This document shows, piece after piece, positions 8,888 to 17,114 of a DNA stretch of 64,000 bases. Location: contig CACJSU010000007.1 of assembly GCA_902596165.1 (NCBI GenBank), positions 1 to 64,000 of the forward strand, written 5' to 3'. The stretch comes from an uncultured SAR86 cluster bacterium. Its GTDB lineage: Bacteria > Pseudomonadota > Gammaproteobacteria > Magnimaribacterales > D2472. The stretch's first letter is position 1; the number at the start of each line of letters is the position of its first letter. The notes beneath the pieces were generated by a model that did not search any database, was not told the origin of the DNA, and was given only the letters and a program-made list of their open reading frames with translations. Position numbers and translations under genes: made by a program.

Positions 8888-9748
8888 TTAGGCTGCGTTA
8901 GACATGGCGGCTTTGAGTTTTTTCAATGCTCCATTTTCAATTTGCCTAATTCTTTCTGCAGAAACATTGTACTCATCAGCTAAGTCATGAAGGGTTTCTT
9001 TCTCATCTGCAAGATATCTTCTAGCAATAATGTCTTTACTTCTATCATCGAGGCTTGATAAAGCCATGGAGAGCTCTTGTGAATTATGATCAGAGACTTC
9101 TTGGGCCTCAACAAGTATTTCTGGGCTGGATGATTTATCTTCAAGGTATTGAGATGGAGAAAGAATATCACCTTCATCATCACTGCCAGCTGGAGCGTCG
9201 AATGCTGAGTCATGCGAGGTCAGTCGATTTTCCATGTGCAAGACATCTTTTACCTCCACATTGAGGTCTTCAGCTATCTTTTCAGCTTCTTCTTGCGTCA
9301 ACCAATCAAGAGTTTTTTTCTTGCTTCTGAGGTTAAAGAAAAGTTTTCTTTGAGCTTTGGTTGTTGCAATCTTTACCATTCTCCAATTCTTGAGAATGTA
9401 TTCATGAATTTCGGCTTTGATCCAATGCACAGCAAAAGATACAACCTTGACTCCTCTGTTAGGATCAAACCGATCAACAGCCTTCATCAGCCCAACATTA
9501 CCTTCTTGAATAATGTCAGCCAGAGGCAGGCCATAGCCTTGGTATGATCTTGCGATGTGCACCACAAACCTTAAGTGTGATAAAACAAGCTGACGAGCAG
9601 CCTCAAGATCGTTGTTCTCATAAAGCTTTTGCGCTAGTTCTTGTTCTTGTTCAGCAGTCAGGATAGGAATAGCATGGACACAAGACAAATAGGATTCAAT
9701 GTCCTTGCCTGGAGTAGAAAGCGTTATTGTTTGTAAGTCTGTACCCAT
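8888..9748 (-). CDS. rpoH: RNA polymerase sigma factor RpoH (sigma-32)
   Basis: Heat-shock sigma factor. Region 2 contains HLRFVVHIARSYQGYGLPLAD and the -10 recognition helix. The RpoH box QRKLFFNLR at about residues 131-139, diagnostic for sigma-32, follows directly. Region 4 has the HTH segment SAERIRQIENGALKKLK near the C-terminus. 286 residues matches E. coli RpoH. It lies between cysQ and trmB on the same strand; its stop codon is in frame with the trmB extension 15 bases further on. Confidence 0.97.
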   Translation of the reverse strand: MGTDLQTITLSTPGKDIESYLSCVHAIPILTAEQEQELAQKLYENNDLEAARQLVLSHLRFVVHIARSYQGYGLPLADIIQEGNVGLMKAVDRFDPNRGVKVVSFAVHWIKAEIHEYILKNWRMVKIATTKAQRKLFFNLRSKKKTLDWLTQEEAEKIAEDLNVEVKDVLHMENRLTSHDSAFDAPAGSDDEGDILSPSQYLEDKSSSPEILVEAQEVSDHNSQELSMALSSLDDRSKDIIARRYLADEKETLHDLADEYNVSAERIRQIENGALKKLKAAMSNAA

Positions 9749-9770
9749 ATATATGTTTTGTTAATAACTA

Positions 9771-9776
9771 ATTATA
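9771..9776 (-). promoter_or_regulatory. Possible -10 element upstream of rpoH
   Basis: On the - strand a perfect TATAAT lies 23 bases before the rpoH start, inside the short A+T-rich gap after cysQ. I find no good -35 hexamer at 16-18 bases, so this is only a candidate promoter. rpoH may instead be read from cysQ. Confidence 0.3.
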
Positions 9777-9801
9777 ACCCATAGTTATTAAGAACAGATA
9801 A

Positions 9802-10617
9802 TTATAGCAAATTTTTGCTAAAACCACCTATTAAAGACAAAATTGTCCTTTTTTCGTTCAAATTTCTTATTGCTATGAACATAGGGTTTAATATGCTGTC
9901 TTTTTTCCCATATTCAAGAGGTTTATAGCTATCTATCTGAAAAATACCTCCCCCTCTAGATCGAAGCACAGCATCTGCTGCAGCTATATCCCATTCAGAA
10001 GTTGGGCCAAATCGTGGATAAATATCAGCTTTATTATCTGCCAAAGCACAAATTTTAAGAGAACTGCCTTTAGATATAATTTTCAATCTTTTTCCTTTTT
10101 TATCTAAAAAATTTAGAAAAGCAGTATCTACAACCGTTCTATGGCTTCTGCTGCTAACTATCCGAAGAGTTGCTCGTTTTTTAGTGTCAGCCTTTATTTT
10201 CTTACTTTTTTGGTTTGCTATGCCTGACCAAACCTTATCAAAAGCAGGCGCACCGACAACACCCAGCACAGGTTTGCCATTTTGAATAAGCGCAATGTTA
10301 GTTGTGAACTCATCGGATTTATTAACAAACTCTTTAGTTCCATCAATGGGATCAATTATCCAAAACTCTTTTGCTGGCTTATAGTTTTTTTGCTTGAAAC
10401 TCTCCTCTGAAACAACTGGAATATCAGGAAAGTGTTTCTTCAGAAATTTAACGATAACTTTATGAGCATACATATCTGCAGCTGTCACTGGAGATCCATC
10501 TTTTTTTGCTTGAGCGCTAGACCTAGGATTCCTATAAATTTTAAGAATCTCAGGAAATAAACTACGCGTTAATTCCTCTAATTGAGGGATAATAGGTTCT
10601 AAATTTTTAGATAACAT
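9802..10617 (-). CDS. cysQ: 3'(2'),5'-bisphosphate nucleotidase CysQ
   Basis: Inositol-monophosphatase-fold enzyme that removes the 3'-phosphate of PAP, the by-product of sulfate activation and sulfotransfer. Metal-binding motifs are SEES, DPIDGTKEF and WDIAAADAV. I chose the ATG at 10617 (271 residues). A GTG at 10647 extends the frame by ten codons but would overlap the start of the divergent YrfG gene by 23 bases, although a purine-rich stretch precedes it. PAP clearance is relevant because two sulfotransferase genes occur at 50286-51777. Confidence 0.9.
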   Translation of the reverse strand: MLSKNLEPIIPQLEELTRSLFPEILKIYRNPRSSAQAKKDGSPVTAADMYAHKVIVKFLKKHFPDIPVVSEESFKQKNYKPAKEFWIIDPIDGTKEFVNKSDEFTTNIALIQNGKPVLGVVGAPAFDKVWSGIANQKSKKIKADTKKRATLRIVSSRSHRTVVDTAFLNFLDKKGKRLKIISKGSSLKICALADNKADIYPRFGPTSEWDIAAADAVLRSRGGGIFQIDSYKPLEYGKKDSILNPMFIAIRNLNEKRTILSLIGGFSKNLL

Positions 10618-10624
10618 TTTTTTA

Positions 10625-11275
10625 ATGGTAAAGCTTAATTCTACCACTGCAATTCTCTCAGATCTTGACGGAGTTATCTTAGATCTTAGTTACGATATAA
10701 AGTTTTGGGAGTTGTGGCTGCCAGAACATGTAGCAGATCAAACCAATCAAAGCATAGAAAAAACCCAAGCAAAGATTCAAGCAGAAATAGATACACAAAG
10801 AGGAACTCTAAATTTTTATGATTTAAATTATTGGGATGATTTGCTTGATGTTGACTGCATGCAAATTATTAAAGCAAAAGAAGAGAAGTGTTCTTATTTA
10901 GCTGGGTCGCATGAGGCTCTGCAAAAATTATCTGTTTTAAAAAACCCTAAGCACATTCTGACCAATGGAGATCCAAGGGCGCAGGAATATAAAGCTGAAA
11001 TTCAAGATTTTCTAAAATTTTTTGACTCAATCTTTTACAGCATGCATGCCGGTTACCCCAAAGAACAAAAAGAATTCTGGGCTTTGGCAAGGCATAATTT
11101 AAATTTGGATTTTGAAGATGCAATATTTATTGATGATGATTTTAAAGTGGTCACAGCTGCTGTTAAAGCAGGCATCAAACAAGTGATCTGGATCACGCCT
11201 GGCAAAAATAGGATTTTACAAAATGGTATTGAAACATTTCCTAGTCTGAACGACTTAGTTGCTGCAATTACTTGA
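10625..11275 (+). CDS. yrfG: YrfG-type HAD hydrolase (GMP/IMP nucleotidase)
   Basis: HAD-superfamily phosphatase with motif I SDLDGVILDL, motif II LTNGDP, the conserved lysine in GYPKEQ and motif IV FIDDD. Colinear resemblance to E. coli YrfG includes the FWELWLPE segment, L-N-x-Y-x-L-x-Y-W and the C-terminal FPSLNDL. YrfG dephosphorylates GMP and IMP. It diverges from cysQ; in pseudomonads yrfG, nudE and cysQ are neighbours, and here nudE is absent. Its 3' end overlaps the convergent phosphatase gene by 21 bases. Confidence 0.85.
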   Translation: MVKLNSTTAILSDLDGVILDLSYDIKFWELWLPEHVADQTNQSIEKTQAKIQAEIDTQRGTLNFYDLNYWDDLLDVDCMQIIKAKEEKCSYLAGSHEALQKLSVLKNPKHILTNGDPRAQEYKAEIQDFLKFFDSIFYSMHAGYPKEQKEFWALARHNLNLDFEDAIFIDDDFKVVTAAVKAGIKQVIWITPGKNRILQNGIETFPSLNDLVAAIT

Positions 11276-12394
11276 ATCTAGGTTCTCATAATCAAGAGCC
11301 TGCAAAATACGCTCAAAGATTTCCGTGTTATCCATCACCCCACTAAACAGCTCTGAGCCTGGGCCATAAGCATAAATATTTATCGGTGACAGGTCATGAC
11401 TCCCTGTGGTCCATTGCGCTCTAACATTTGAACCCTTCGGGCGCTGTAAAACCAAGCCTCCGGTAGCATGATCCGCGGTTACAAGAATCAAGGTATCTTG
11501 ATTTTCGATAGCAAAGTCTGTTGCAGCCTGGACAGTTGCATCAAAATCAGCAAATTCAACCAGCATGTATTGAGTATTATTATCATGTCCCGCCCAATCG
11601 ATTTGACTACCTTCAGACATTAAAAAAAATCCAGCACAATTTTGAGATTTATTTTCAAGAAAATTCAGGGCAACCTGCGTCATTTCAAGCTGAGTAGGAG
11701 TTCCTAGTCTTCTATCAAATCCGTCTTCAGCAAAAAGGCCTATGACCTGTTGTTTGGAATTGAGTAAATCTTTATCTAACAGTTTCTTGTCATAGATCAT
11801 GAAAGGGGTATCTGCTGATGGTGTGACATTAAAAAATTCTTGGCCACCGCCCAATGCGATATCTATGTCAGAATCTAGTAGCATTTTTGCGATTTCTTTT
11901 TCTTTGTAGCGACTATCAATGTGCGCATAAAAAGCTGCAGGTGTTGCATGAGTAATGGATGAGGTTGCAACCAGACCGGATTTAAAACCTTTTGTACTTA
12001 AAAGCTCGGGAATAGTGGGTAGAAATTTTTTCTCAGCATCAACTGCTAAATATCGATTAATTGTTTTAACTCCAGTAGCCCATGCTGTAGCAGACGCAGC
12101 TGAATCGGTATACAGACTATCTGCAGAATGATTGTAGACAATACCTGTGATAGGAAAGTTTTCAAAAGACAGCCTATGATCGGGGCCACCGGTTGCAAAT
12201 TTTGCTAAAGCAACCTGATTGGGGCCCATGCCATCTCCAATAAACAAAATAACGTTTTTTGCTTTTGATTTTGAGGCTTTTTGAAGAGCTGTGGATGGTT
12301 GTGTGTCAGAGCCAATAGCGACCAGCTCTATATTATCTCCAGACCCGCATGCAAAGAGCAGGCAGGCGCAAAAAATGAGCAAGGGTTTTTTCAT
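11255..12394 (-). CDS. Alkaline phosphatase family lipoprotein
   Basis: Periplasmic phosphomonoesterase of the PhoA superfamily. A lipoprotein signal peptide ends in LLFAC with the lipidated cysteine at residue 16. Motifs are LFIGDGMGPNQ (metal Asp), TDSAASATAW (nucleophile Ser), SQIDWAGHDNN and VTADHATGG (zinc ligands). At 379 residues it is shorter than E. coli PhoA but normal for this bacterial group. It follows the acid-phosphatase-like gene after four bases, so the two probably form an operon. I found no clear Pho box upstream of the pair. Confidence 0.9.
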   Translation of the reverse strand: MKKPLLIFCACLLFACGSGDNIELVAIGSDTQPSTALQKASKSKAKNVILFIGDGMGPNQVALAKFATGGPDHRLSFENFPITGIVYNHSADSLYTDSAASATAWATGVKTINRYLAVDAEKKFLPTIPELLSTKGFKSGLVATSSITHATPAAFYAHIDSRYKEKEIAKMLLDSDIDIALGGGQEFFNVTPSADTPFMIYDKKLLDKDLLNSKQQVIGLFAEDGFDRRLGTPTQLEMTQVALNFLENKSQNCAGFFLMSEGSQIDWAGHDNNTQYMLVEFADFDATVQAATDFAIENQDTLILVTADHATGGLVLQRPKGSNVRAQWTTGSHDLSPINIYAYGPGSELFSGVMDNTEIFERILQALDYENLDSSNCSN

Positions 12395-12398
12395 GATC

Positions 12399-13247
12399 TT
12401 ACCTAATGGGTTCCAATGATTCTATGCGAGTATTATGCACCTCATCAGGGGATAGTGAATAATTAAAATCATAAAGAGCACCTTCCCAATCGCCGTAGGC
12501 AATGTTTTGAAGCATGAACCACTTTTCGCCCCAATAATCTGCATACTCTTCAACAATGGCTTTTCTCTTTTGCGGGCTCAAATTATTATATTTGGCATCT
12601 ACAAAGTCACCCAAATTATCTCCTGCCATCAATAGGACTCTGTATTCTTGAGCCACCAATGCTCTTCTTGAGCCTTTGTCAGAACCCCAATTATTTTCTC
12701 CACGCATTAAAATTGTCTCTTTGGTTTGATCCCAGGGTATGCCGAGCTTAGTAAGATTATTTTGGGTGGCTTCTTTTAATTCAACCACTCGGTTAGTGAT
12801 ATAAAAAATTGTTACGCCTTTTGCAGCGGCATAATTCAGAAAGTCTTTTGCTCCAGGAACCTCGGCAGCAGATGCTTCTTTACCCCAACTGACCCAGCCT
12901 TCAGGATACTTGGTGCCATCAAGAATCATTCGGGCTTCATAAGCAGTGTTGTCTAAAACTGTCTCATCGACATCGACGATGATGGCTGGCTTTTTTCCCT
13001 GAATATCTTGTCCTGGCAAAGCGCTCCAAGATGGATCTGTAAGTGCATTGTCTAAGGCTTGCTTAGCTGATCTAAAAGTTTGCAGACTTCCCGCCAGTCT
13101 TTCGGCTGCCGTCTGTTGGTAAAGAACAGACATGATATTTTGTTCTTTGAGGTCTCTAACATCTTTGTTTGCGTCATCTGCAAAACTCACTTCTGTTGTG
13201 ATCAGAGCATTTAAAAGAAATAAACTTTGCCAGAGACGTGCTTTCAT
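12399..13247 (-). CDS. Exported HAD acid phosphatase, lipoprotein e(P4) type
   Basis: Class B/C-like HAD phosphatase. The catalytic motif is IVDVDETVLDNTAYEARM at about residues 89-106, and FYITNR supplies motif II. Family members release inorganic phosphate or nucleosides from nucleotides in the periplasm. A cleavable signal peptide (about 1-23, ending SFADD) is visible; the lipobox of the H. influenzae e(P4) protein is missing, so it is probably soluble. It is the first gene of a pair with the alkaline phosphatase. Confidence 0.88.
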   Translation of the reverse strand: MKARLWQSLFLLNALITTEVSFADDANKDVRDLKEQNIMSVLYQQTAAERLAGSLQTFRSAKQALDNALTDPSWSALPGQDIQGKKPAIIVDVDETVLDNTAYEARMILDGTKYPEGWVSWGKEASAAEVPGAKDFLNYAAAKGVTIFYITNRVVELKEATQNNLTKLGIPWDQTKETILMRGENNWGSDKGSRRALVAQEYRVLLMAGDNLGDFVDAKYNNLSPQKRKAIVEEYADYWGEKWFMLQNIAYGDWEGALYDFNYSLSPDEVHNTRIESLEPIR

Positions 13248-13292
13248 AGATTCAAGCTATTATAATTTTTTGTTTAGAAACCTATTGTAGCC

Positions 13293-13457
13293 ATGAGCAA
13301 AAAAATAATCACCAAATTAGATGAGTTAGAAAATGGACTTAAAAAACTCAGCACTGAGAGAAAAGTAGTCCTCCCTCATCACAAAACGTTCGAATTAGTC
13401 GATGAGCTAAGAGAGATAGTTCAAAACATCAAAAATGAGGTAGATTCAAATGAGTAA
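13293..13457 (+). CDS. 54-residue coiled-coil-like protein of unknown function
   Basis: Short ORF starting ATG-AGC-AAA at 13293 and ending inside the start of the crotonase gene (eight-base overlap, ATGAGTAA). The charged sequence has heptad-like Leu/Ile spacing (KLDELENGLKKL, VDELREIVQNI), suggesting helices or a small coiled coil. I considered exonuclease VII small subunit because of size and helicity, but the XseB signature (F-E-x-A-L-x-x-L-E-x-I-V) is not there. Overlap with an unambiguous gene and an uninterrupted frame support it being real and coupled to its neighbour. Confidence 0.6.
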   Translation: MSKKIITKLDELENGLKKLSTERKVVLPHHKTFELVDELREIVQNIKNEVDSNE

Positions 13458-14310
13458 ATACACATGTTTTAATGTCAGCGTTAAGGATCACGTGGCTCAT
13501 GTGGTAATGAATCGCCCCGATGAATTTAATTCGATGACTCGATTATTCTGGAAAGAGCTACCAGAAATAGTGAAAGAATTAGATAAGAATGCCGAAGCTA
13601 GAGTTATTTTACTTAAAGGAGAAGGCAAGCACTTTAATGCAGGCATGGATTTAGCAAATTTTGCCCCTGCAGATAAGGACGGCCCAAAAAAAGATCCTGC
13701 TCGAATGCGTGAAACTTTTTATCATGAAGTGCTCGAGCTGCAAGATACCTTTACAGCTTTAGAAGAATGTCGCATGCCAACCATCGCATCCATTCAAGGA
13801 GCATGTGTTGGGGGTGGAATTGATATGGTGGCTGCGTGTGATATCAGGCATTGTTCATCAGATGCTTTTTTTAAAATTGCTGAAGTTGATATTGGGATTG
13901 CAGCTGACGTTGGAACACTCCAAAGATTGCCGACCTTGATGCCTATCGGAGCGGTCAGAGAGCTTGCTTATACCGGTAGAAAATTTCTTCCAGCCGAAGC
14001 ACTAGAATTAGGCTTTATGAATAAGGTTTTTGAGACCAAAGAAGAGCTTGAAAAAGGTTCACTGGAATTAGCAAAAGAAATAGCTTCTAAATCACCTTTG
14101 GTTACTCGAGTAATTAAAAAGCAAATAAACTACGCACGCGATCACAGCGTCAAAGAAGCCCTTGATTACCATGCTGCTTGGAATTCTTCATTAATTAGTG
14201 GGCAAGACATGGAGGCTGCGATGAAAGCTTTTATGGAAAAATCAAAAGCTAATTACGATGACTTAGAGCCAACACATTCATTTTGGGAAAAAGACGGTTT
14301 AGTTCCTTAA
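13450..14310 (+). CDS. Enoyl-CoA hydratase/isomerase, dienoyl-CoA isomerase-like
   Basis: Crotonase-fold protein of 286 residues. Oxyanion-hole segments are GKHFNAGMDL and IQGACVGGGIDM. The stretch AEVDIGIAADVGTLQRLP closely resembles delta(3,5)-delta(2,4)-dienoyl-CoA isomerase (ECH1), including the two acidic catalytic positions (Asp in EVDIG and Asp in AADVG). A role in breakdown of polyunsaturated fatty acids is therefore likely. It is coupled to the 54-residue ORF upstream and converges on yaaA with a 12-base overlap. Confidence 0.87.
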   Translation: MSKYTCFNVSVKDHVAHVVMNRPDEFNSMTRLFWKELPEIVKELDKNAEARVILLKGEGKHFNAGMDLANFAPADKDGPKKDPARMRETFYHEVLELQDTFTALEECRMPTIASIQGACVGGGIDMVAACDIRHCSSDAFFKIAEVDIGIAADVGTLQRLPTLMPIGAVRELAYTGRKFLPAEALELGFMNKVFETKEELEKGSLELAKEIASKSPLVTRVIKKQINYARDHSVKEALDYHAAWNSSLISGQDMEAAMKAFMEKSKANYDDLEPTHSFWEKDGLVP

Positions 14311-15066
14311 AAAAACTGGTTCTGATTCAGTCGAAAGTTTTTTCGAGTATTTGTAACCCTCTGCATCAAAATTCTTTAAGTCCTCAGACTTAGTAACTTT
14401 GTTCTTAATCATCCAGTGGCTCATGAAGCCGCGTGCTTTTTTTGCATAGAAACTAATGAGTTTGTATTCACCATTTTTAAAATCTTTAAAAACAGGAGAG
14501 ACAACTTCGACCTCTTTAGGCAGTGAACCCACCACGGTGAAGTATTCTTTTGATGCGAGGTTAACAATAAGGTTGGACTTATTAGCCTTAAGTTCCTTCA
14601 AGATGTTTTCTTGAACTTTGTTGCCCCAAAACTCATACAAGTTCTTGCCTTTAGAATTCGATAGTTTTGTGCCCATCTCTAATCTGTATGGCTTGATAAC
14701 ATCTAAGGGTCTCAACTCGCCATAAAGGCCAGATAAAATTCGTAAATGTTTTTGCGCAAAAGTAATATCTTTTTTATTGAAAGTATCCGCTTGCAAACCT
14801 TGGTATACATCTCCCTGAAATACAAACAGGGCTGGCTGGCTATCAGCGCTCATTTTTTTAGCAGCCGACCAGCTTTGATAGCGATCAAAATTTAACGTTG
14901 CCAGCTTATCACTGAGCCCCATCAGTGAGGCAATGTCCTTAGGCTCTTTTGTTTTTAGCTCTTTAATTAATATGGCTGAATCAGATAAAAATGCTGGAGC
15001 AGTCGGCTCCACATCAAATTCTTTGGTGTAATCTAGAGTCTTGGCTGGTGATAATAAAACAATCAT
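14299..15066 (-). CDS. yaaA: Peroxide stress protein YaaA (DUF328)
   Basis: Full-length YaaA family protein of 255 residues, beginning MIVLLSPAKTLDYT and containing the family segments LRILSGLYGELRPLD, YRLEMGTKL and SFYAKKARG. In E. coli it lowers free intracellular iron during hydrogen peroxide stress and binds DNA; the biochemical activity is not settled. It diverges from dctQ and converges on the crotonase. Confidence 0.94.
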   Translation of the reverse strand: MIVLLSPAKTLDYTKEFDVEPTAPAFLSDSAILIKELKTKEPKDIASLMGLSDKLATLNFDRYQSWSAAKKMSADSQPALFVFQGDVYQGLQADTFNKKDITFAQKHLRILSGLYGELRPLDVIKPYRLEMGTKLSNSKGKNLYEFWGNKVQENILKELKANKSNLIVNLASKEYFTVVGSLPKEVEVVSPVFKDFKNGEYKLISFYAKKARGFMSHWMIKNKVTKSEDLKNFDAEGYKYSKKLSTESEPVFLRN

Positions 15067-15104
15067 GGTTCTTATTTTAACTAAATCTCTTTAATATACA
15101 TAGC

Positions 15105-15557
15105 ATGAGTGATTACTTGGGACGATTTTTTGCACGCCTGATACCTGTTTTGTTGATATTGGTCATGGTAGTTGTCGTTGGTCGTTATTTTTTTGGGATT
15201 GGAAGAGTGGATATCCAGGAATTGGCTTTGTATATCCATGCCCTTATTTTTCTAGGCTGCGCTGGTTGGGCCTATTCTGCAGATGAACATGTTCGAGTCG
15301 ACATTTTTTATCGCAATGCTTCGCCTATTTATAAAAAAGCAGTTAATACTTTCGGGATAATATTTTTTCTCTTGCCAATGATAGGTGTCTTAGCATATTA
15401 CGCCATAGATTTCGTTTCAGCCTCTTGGTCTGTTCAAGAAATCTCTACTGAGCCAGGCGGTCTAAAAATTGTATACATTCAAAAATCATTTATTTTTTTA
15501 TTTCCGTTCGTTCTAGCCTTAGCAGGAATAAGGGAGCTATATAGATTATGGAAATAA
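15105..15557 (+). CDS. dctQ: TRAP transporter small permease DctQ
   Basis: Four-helix small membrane subunit of a tripartite ATP-independent periplasmic transporter. Hydrophobic segments lie at about 13-33, 43-62, 84-108 and 126-146. The family motif around VRVDIFY follows the second helix. It overlaps dctM by ten bases. The binding-protein gene is not adjacent but lies 3 kb away on the other strand (18662-19759). Confidence 0.9.
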   Translation: MSDYLGRFFARLIPVLLILVMVVVVGRYFFGIGRVDIQELALYIHALIFLGCAGWAYSADEHVRVDIFYRNASPIYKKAVNTFGIIFFLLPMIGVLAYYAIDFVSASWSVQEISTEPGGLKIVYIQKSFIFLFPFVLALAGIRELYRLWK

Positions 15558-16876
15558 TCCCAATTCTTTTAATAGTTCTCATCTGTGCTGCCCTGCTGCT
15601 TGGATATCCAGTTGCATTCACGCTTGCTGGAACTTCAATCTTATTTGCACTGCTTGGTATCGCATTAGATTTTTTTGATCCTAATTTATTTAAAACGCTG
15701 CCCATGCGAATTTTTGGAATCATGAACAATCAAACTCTGCTTGCTGTGCCCCTGTTTGTTTTCATGGGCGTGGTTTTAGAAAGATCGGGTATTGCAGCTA
15801 AGATGTTAAGAGATATGGCGATTGTCTTTAAAAATACCAATTCAGGTTTAAGCATCTCCATTATTATTGTTGGTGCTTTATTAGCAGCTAGCACTGGTAT
15901 TGTCGGAGCAACCGTTGTGACCATGGGTCTTATGTCTCTGCCTGCAATGTTAAAGCAAGGCTACGACAAAGATTTTGCTTCAGGCCTTGTTGCCTCCACT
16001 GGAACATTGGGTCAAATCATTCCACCTTCCATTGCCCTGGTGCTGCTTGGTGATGTTATGTCCAATGCTTATCAAAGAGCACAAAATAATATGGGAGTCT
16101 TTTCGCAAGAAACTGTTTCAGTAGGAGACTTATTTGTTGGCGCAATTATCCCAGGCATGATGATTGTGGCCGGCTATTTAATTTACACCATCATTGTTAA
16201 TAGAAAAAAAGAATTTATGCCCATTGAAGAAATTGAGGGTGAAGCAAACATTTTAAAAACCCTGCTTCCACCTGCAGCTTTAATATTTGTAGTCCTTGGA
16301 TCTATTATTGCTGGGATAGCAACCCCGACTGAAGCTGCAGGTGTTGGAGCTTTTGGAGCTCTTATTATTGCCGGGCTTAATGGCAGTGCAAATCTAGAGC
16401 TGCTAAAGGCAACAAGTTACAAAGCTGCAACTGTAACCACCATGATTTTTAGCATCCTAATTGGCGCTTCAATTTTTTCATTAATTTTTAGAGGTATAGG
16501 TGGAGATCTATTAGTAGATCAGATATTTGAAATGATGCCAGGTGGAAAATACACAGCTCTTTTATTTATTCTGCTGGCCATCTTCCTCTTTGGATTTATC
16601 TTAGACTTTATAGAGATTTGTTATGTGATTATTCCCTTGGTAGCACCGCCACTTTTAATGATGGGCTTTGACCCCGTCTGGCTTGGAATCTTGATGGCGA
16701 TTAACTTACAAACTTCTTTCTTAACTCCACCCTTTGGCTTCTCTTTGTTCTATCTTCGAGGTGTAGCAGATGAAAGCATTAAAACCACTGATATTTACAA
16801 AGGGGTTGTTCCCTTTATTTTGATTCAGCTAGCTGTATTATTGATTGTAATAATTTTTCCATTTTTTATTTTATAA
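15548..16876 (+). CDS. dctM: TRAP transporter large permease DctM
   Basis: Transport subunit with about twelve hydrophobic segments over 442 residues. DctM signatures include STGTLGQIIPPSIALVLLGD, GIATPTEAAGVGAFGAL and, near the C-terminus, INLQTSFLTPPFGFSLFYLRG. It drives sodium-coupled solute uptake together with DctQ and a periplasmic binding protein. Its start lies within the end of dctQ. Confidence 0.95.
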   Translation: MEIIPILLIVLICAALLLGYPVAFTLAGTSILFALLGIALDFFDPNLFKTLPMRIFGIMNNQTLLAVPLFVFMGVVLERSGIAAKMLRDMAIVFKNTNSGLSISIIIVGALLAASTGIVGATVVTMGLMSLPAMLKQGYDKDFASGLVASTGTLGQIIPPSIALVLLGDVMSNAYQRAQNNMGVFSQETVSVGDLFVGAIIPGMMIVAGYLIYTIIVNRKKEFMPIEEIEGEANILKTLLPPAALIFVVLGSIIAGIATPTEAAGVGAFGALIIAGLNGSANLELLKATSYKAATVTTMIFSILIGASIFSLIFRGIGGDLLVDQIFEMMPGGKYTALLFILLAIFLFGFILDFIEICYVIIPLVAPPLLMMGFDPVWLGILMAINLQTSFLTPPFGFSLFYLRGVADESIKTTDIYKGVVPFILIQLAVLLIVIIFPFFIL

Positions 16877-16880
16877 ACCT

Positions 16881-17114
16881 ATGAATTCAAACTCTCTACT
16901 TTTTGCCTTTGGTGCCATTACTTTTCTTGTAACTTTTTCTTGGTTTAAATATGCTGCCATGGAAGTTTTTAAAAGAGAGCTTGATTCTAATTCTCCAAAT
17001 CAAGGGGTTTGGTCAAAGCTATTTAAAGTTTTTTTGGTCGACTGGTTGTTATGTATTGCTGGGGTTCTTGGAACAGGAATTCTATTTGTAACAGTCTTTA
17101 ATATGGCTCACTAA
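16881..17114 (+). CDS. Small membrane protein, unknown
   Basis: 77-residue protein with two predicted membrane segments (about 5-24 and 50-73) separated by a polar stretch ending in [15 protein letters not shown]. It starts four bases after dctM and so is probably co-expressed with the TRAP permease. I do not recognise the family. Its stop overlaps the lipA stop on the opposite strand by four bases. Confidence 0.7.
   Translation: MNSNSLLFAFGAITFLVTFSWFKYAAMEVFKRELDSNSPNQGVWSKLFKVFLVDWLLCIAGVLGTGILFVTVFNMAH

Noticed and set aside
9055-9547. Open frames on the + strand opposite rpoH
   Set aside because: They lie wholly within the unambiguous rpoH gene, have no ribosome site and no recognisable domain.
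13293-13457. Exonuclease VII small subunit (xseB)
   Set aside because: Size and helix content fit, but the conserved XseB core is missing and neighbours are unrelated, so I left the function open.
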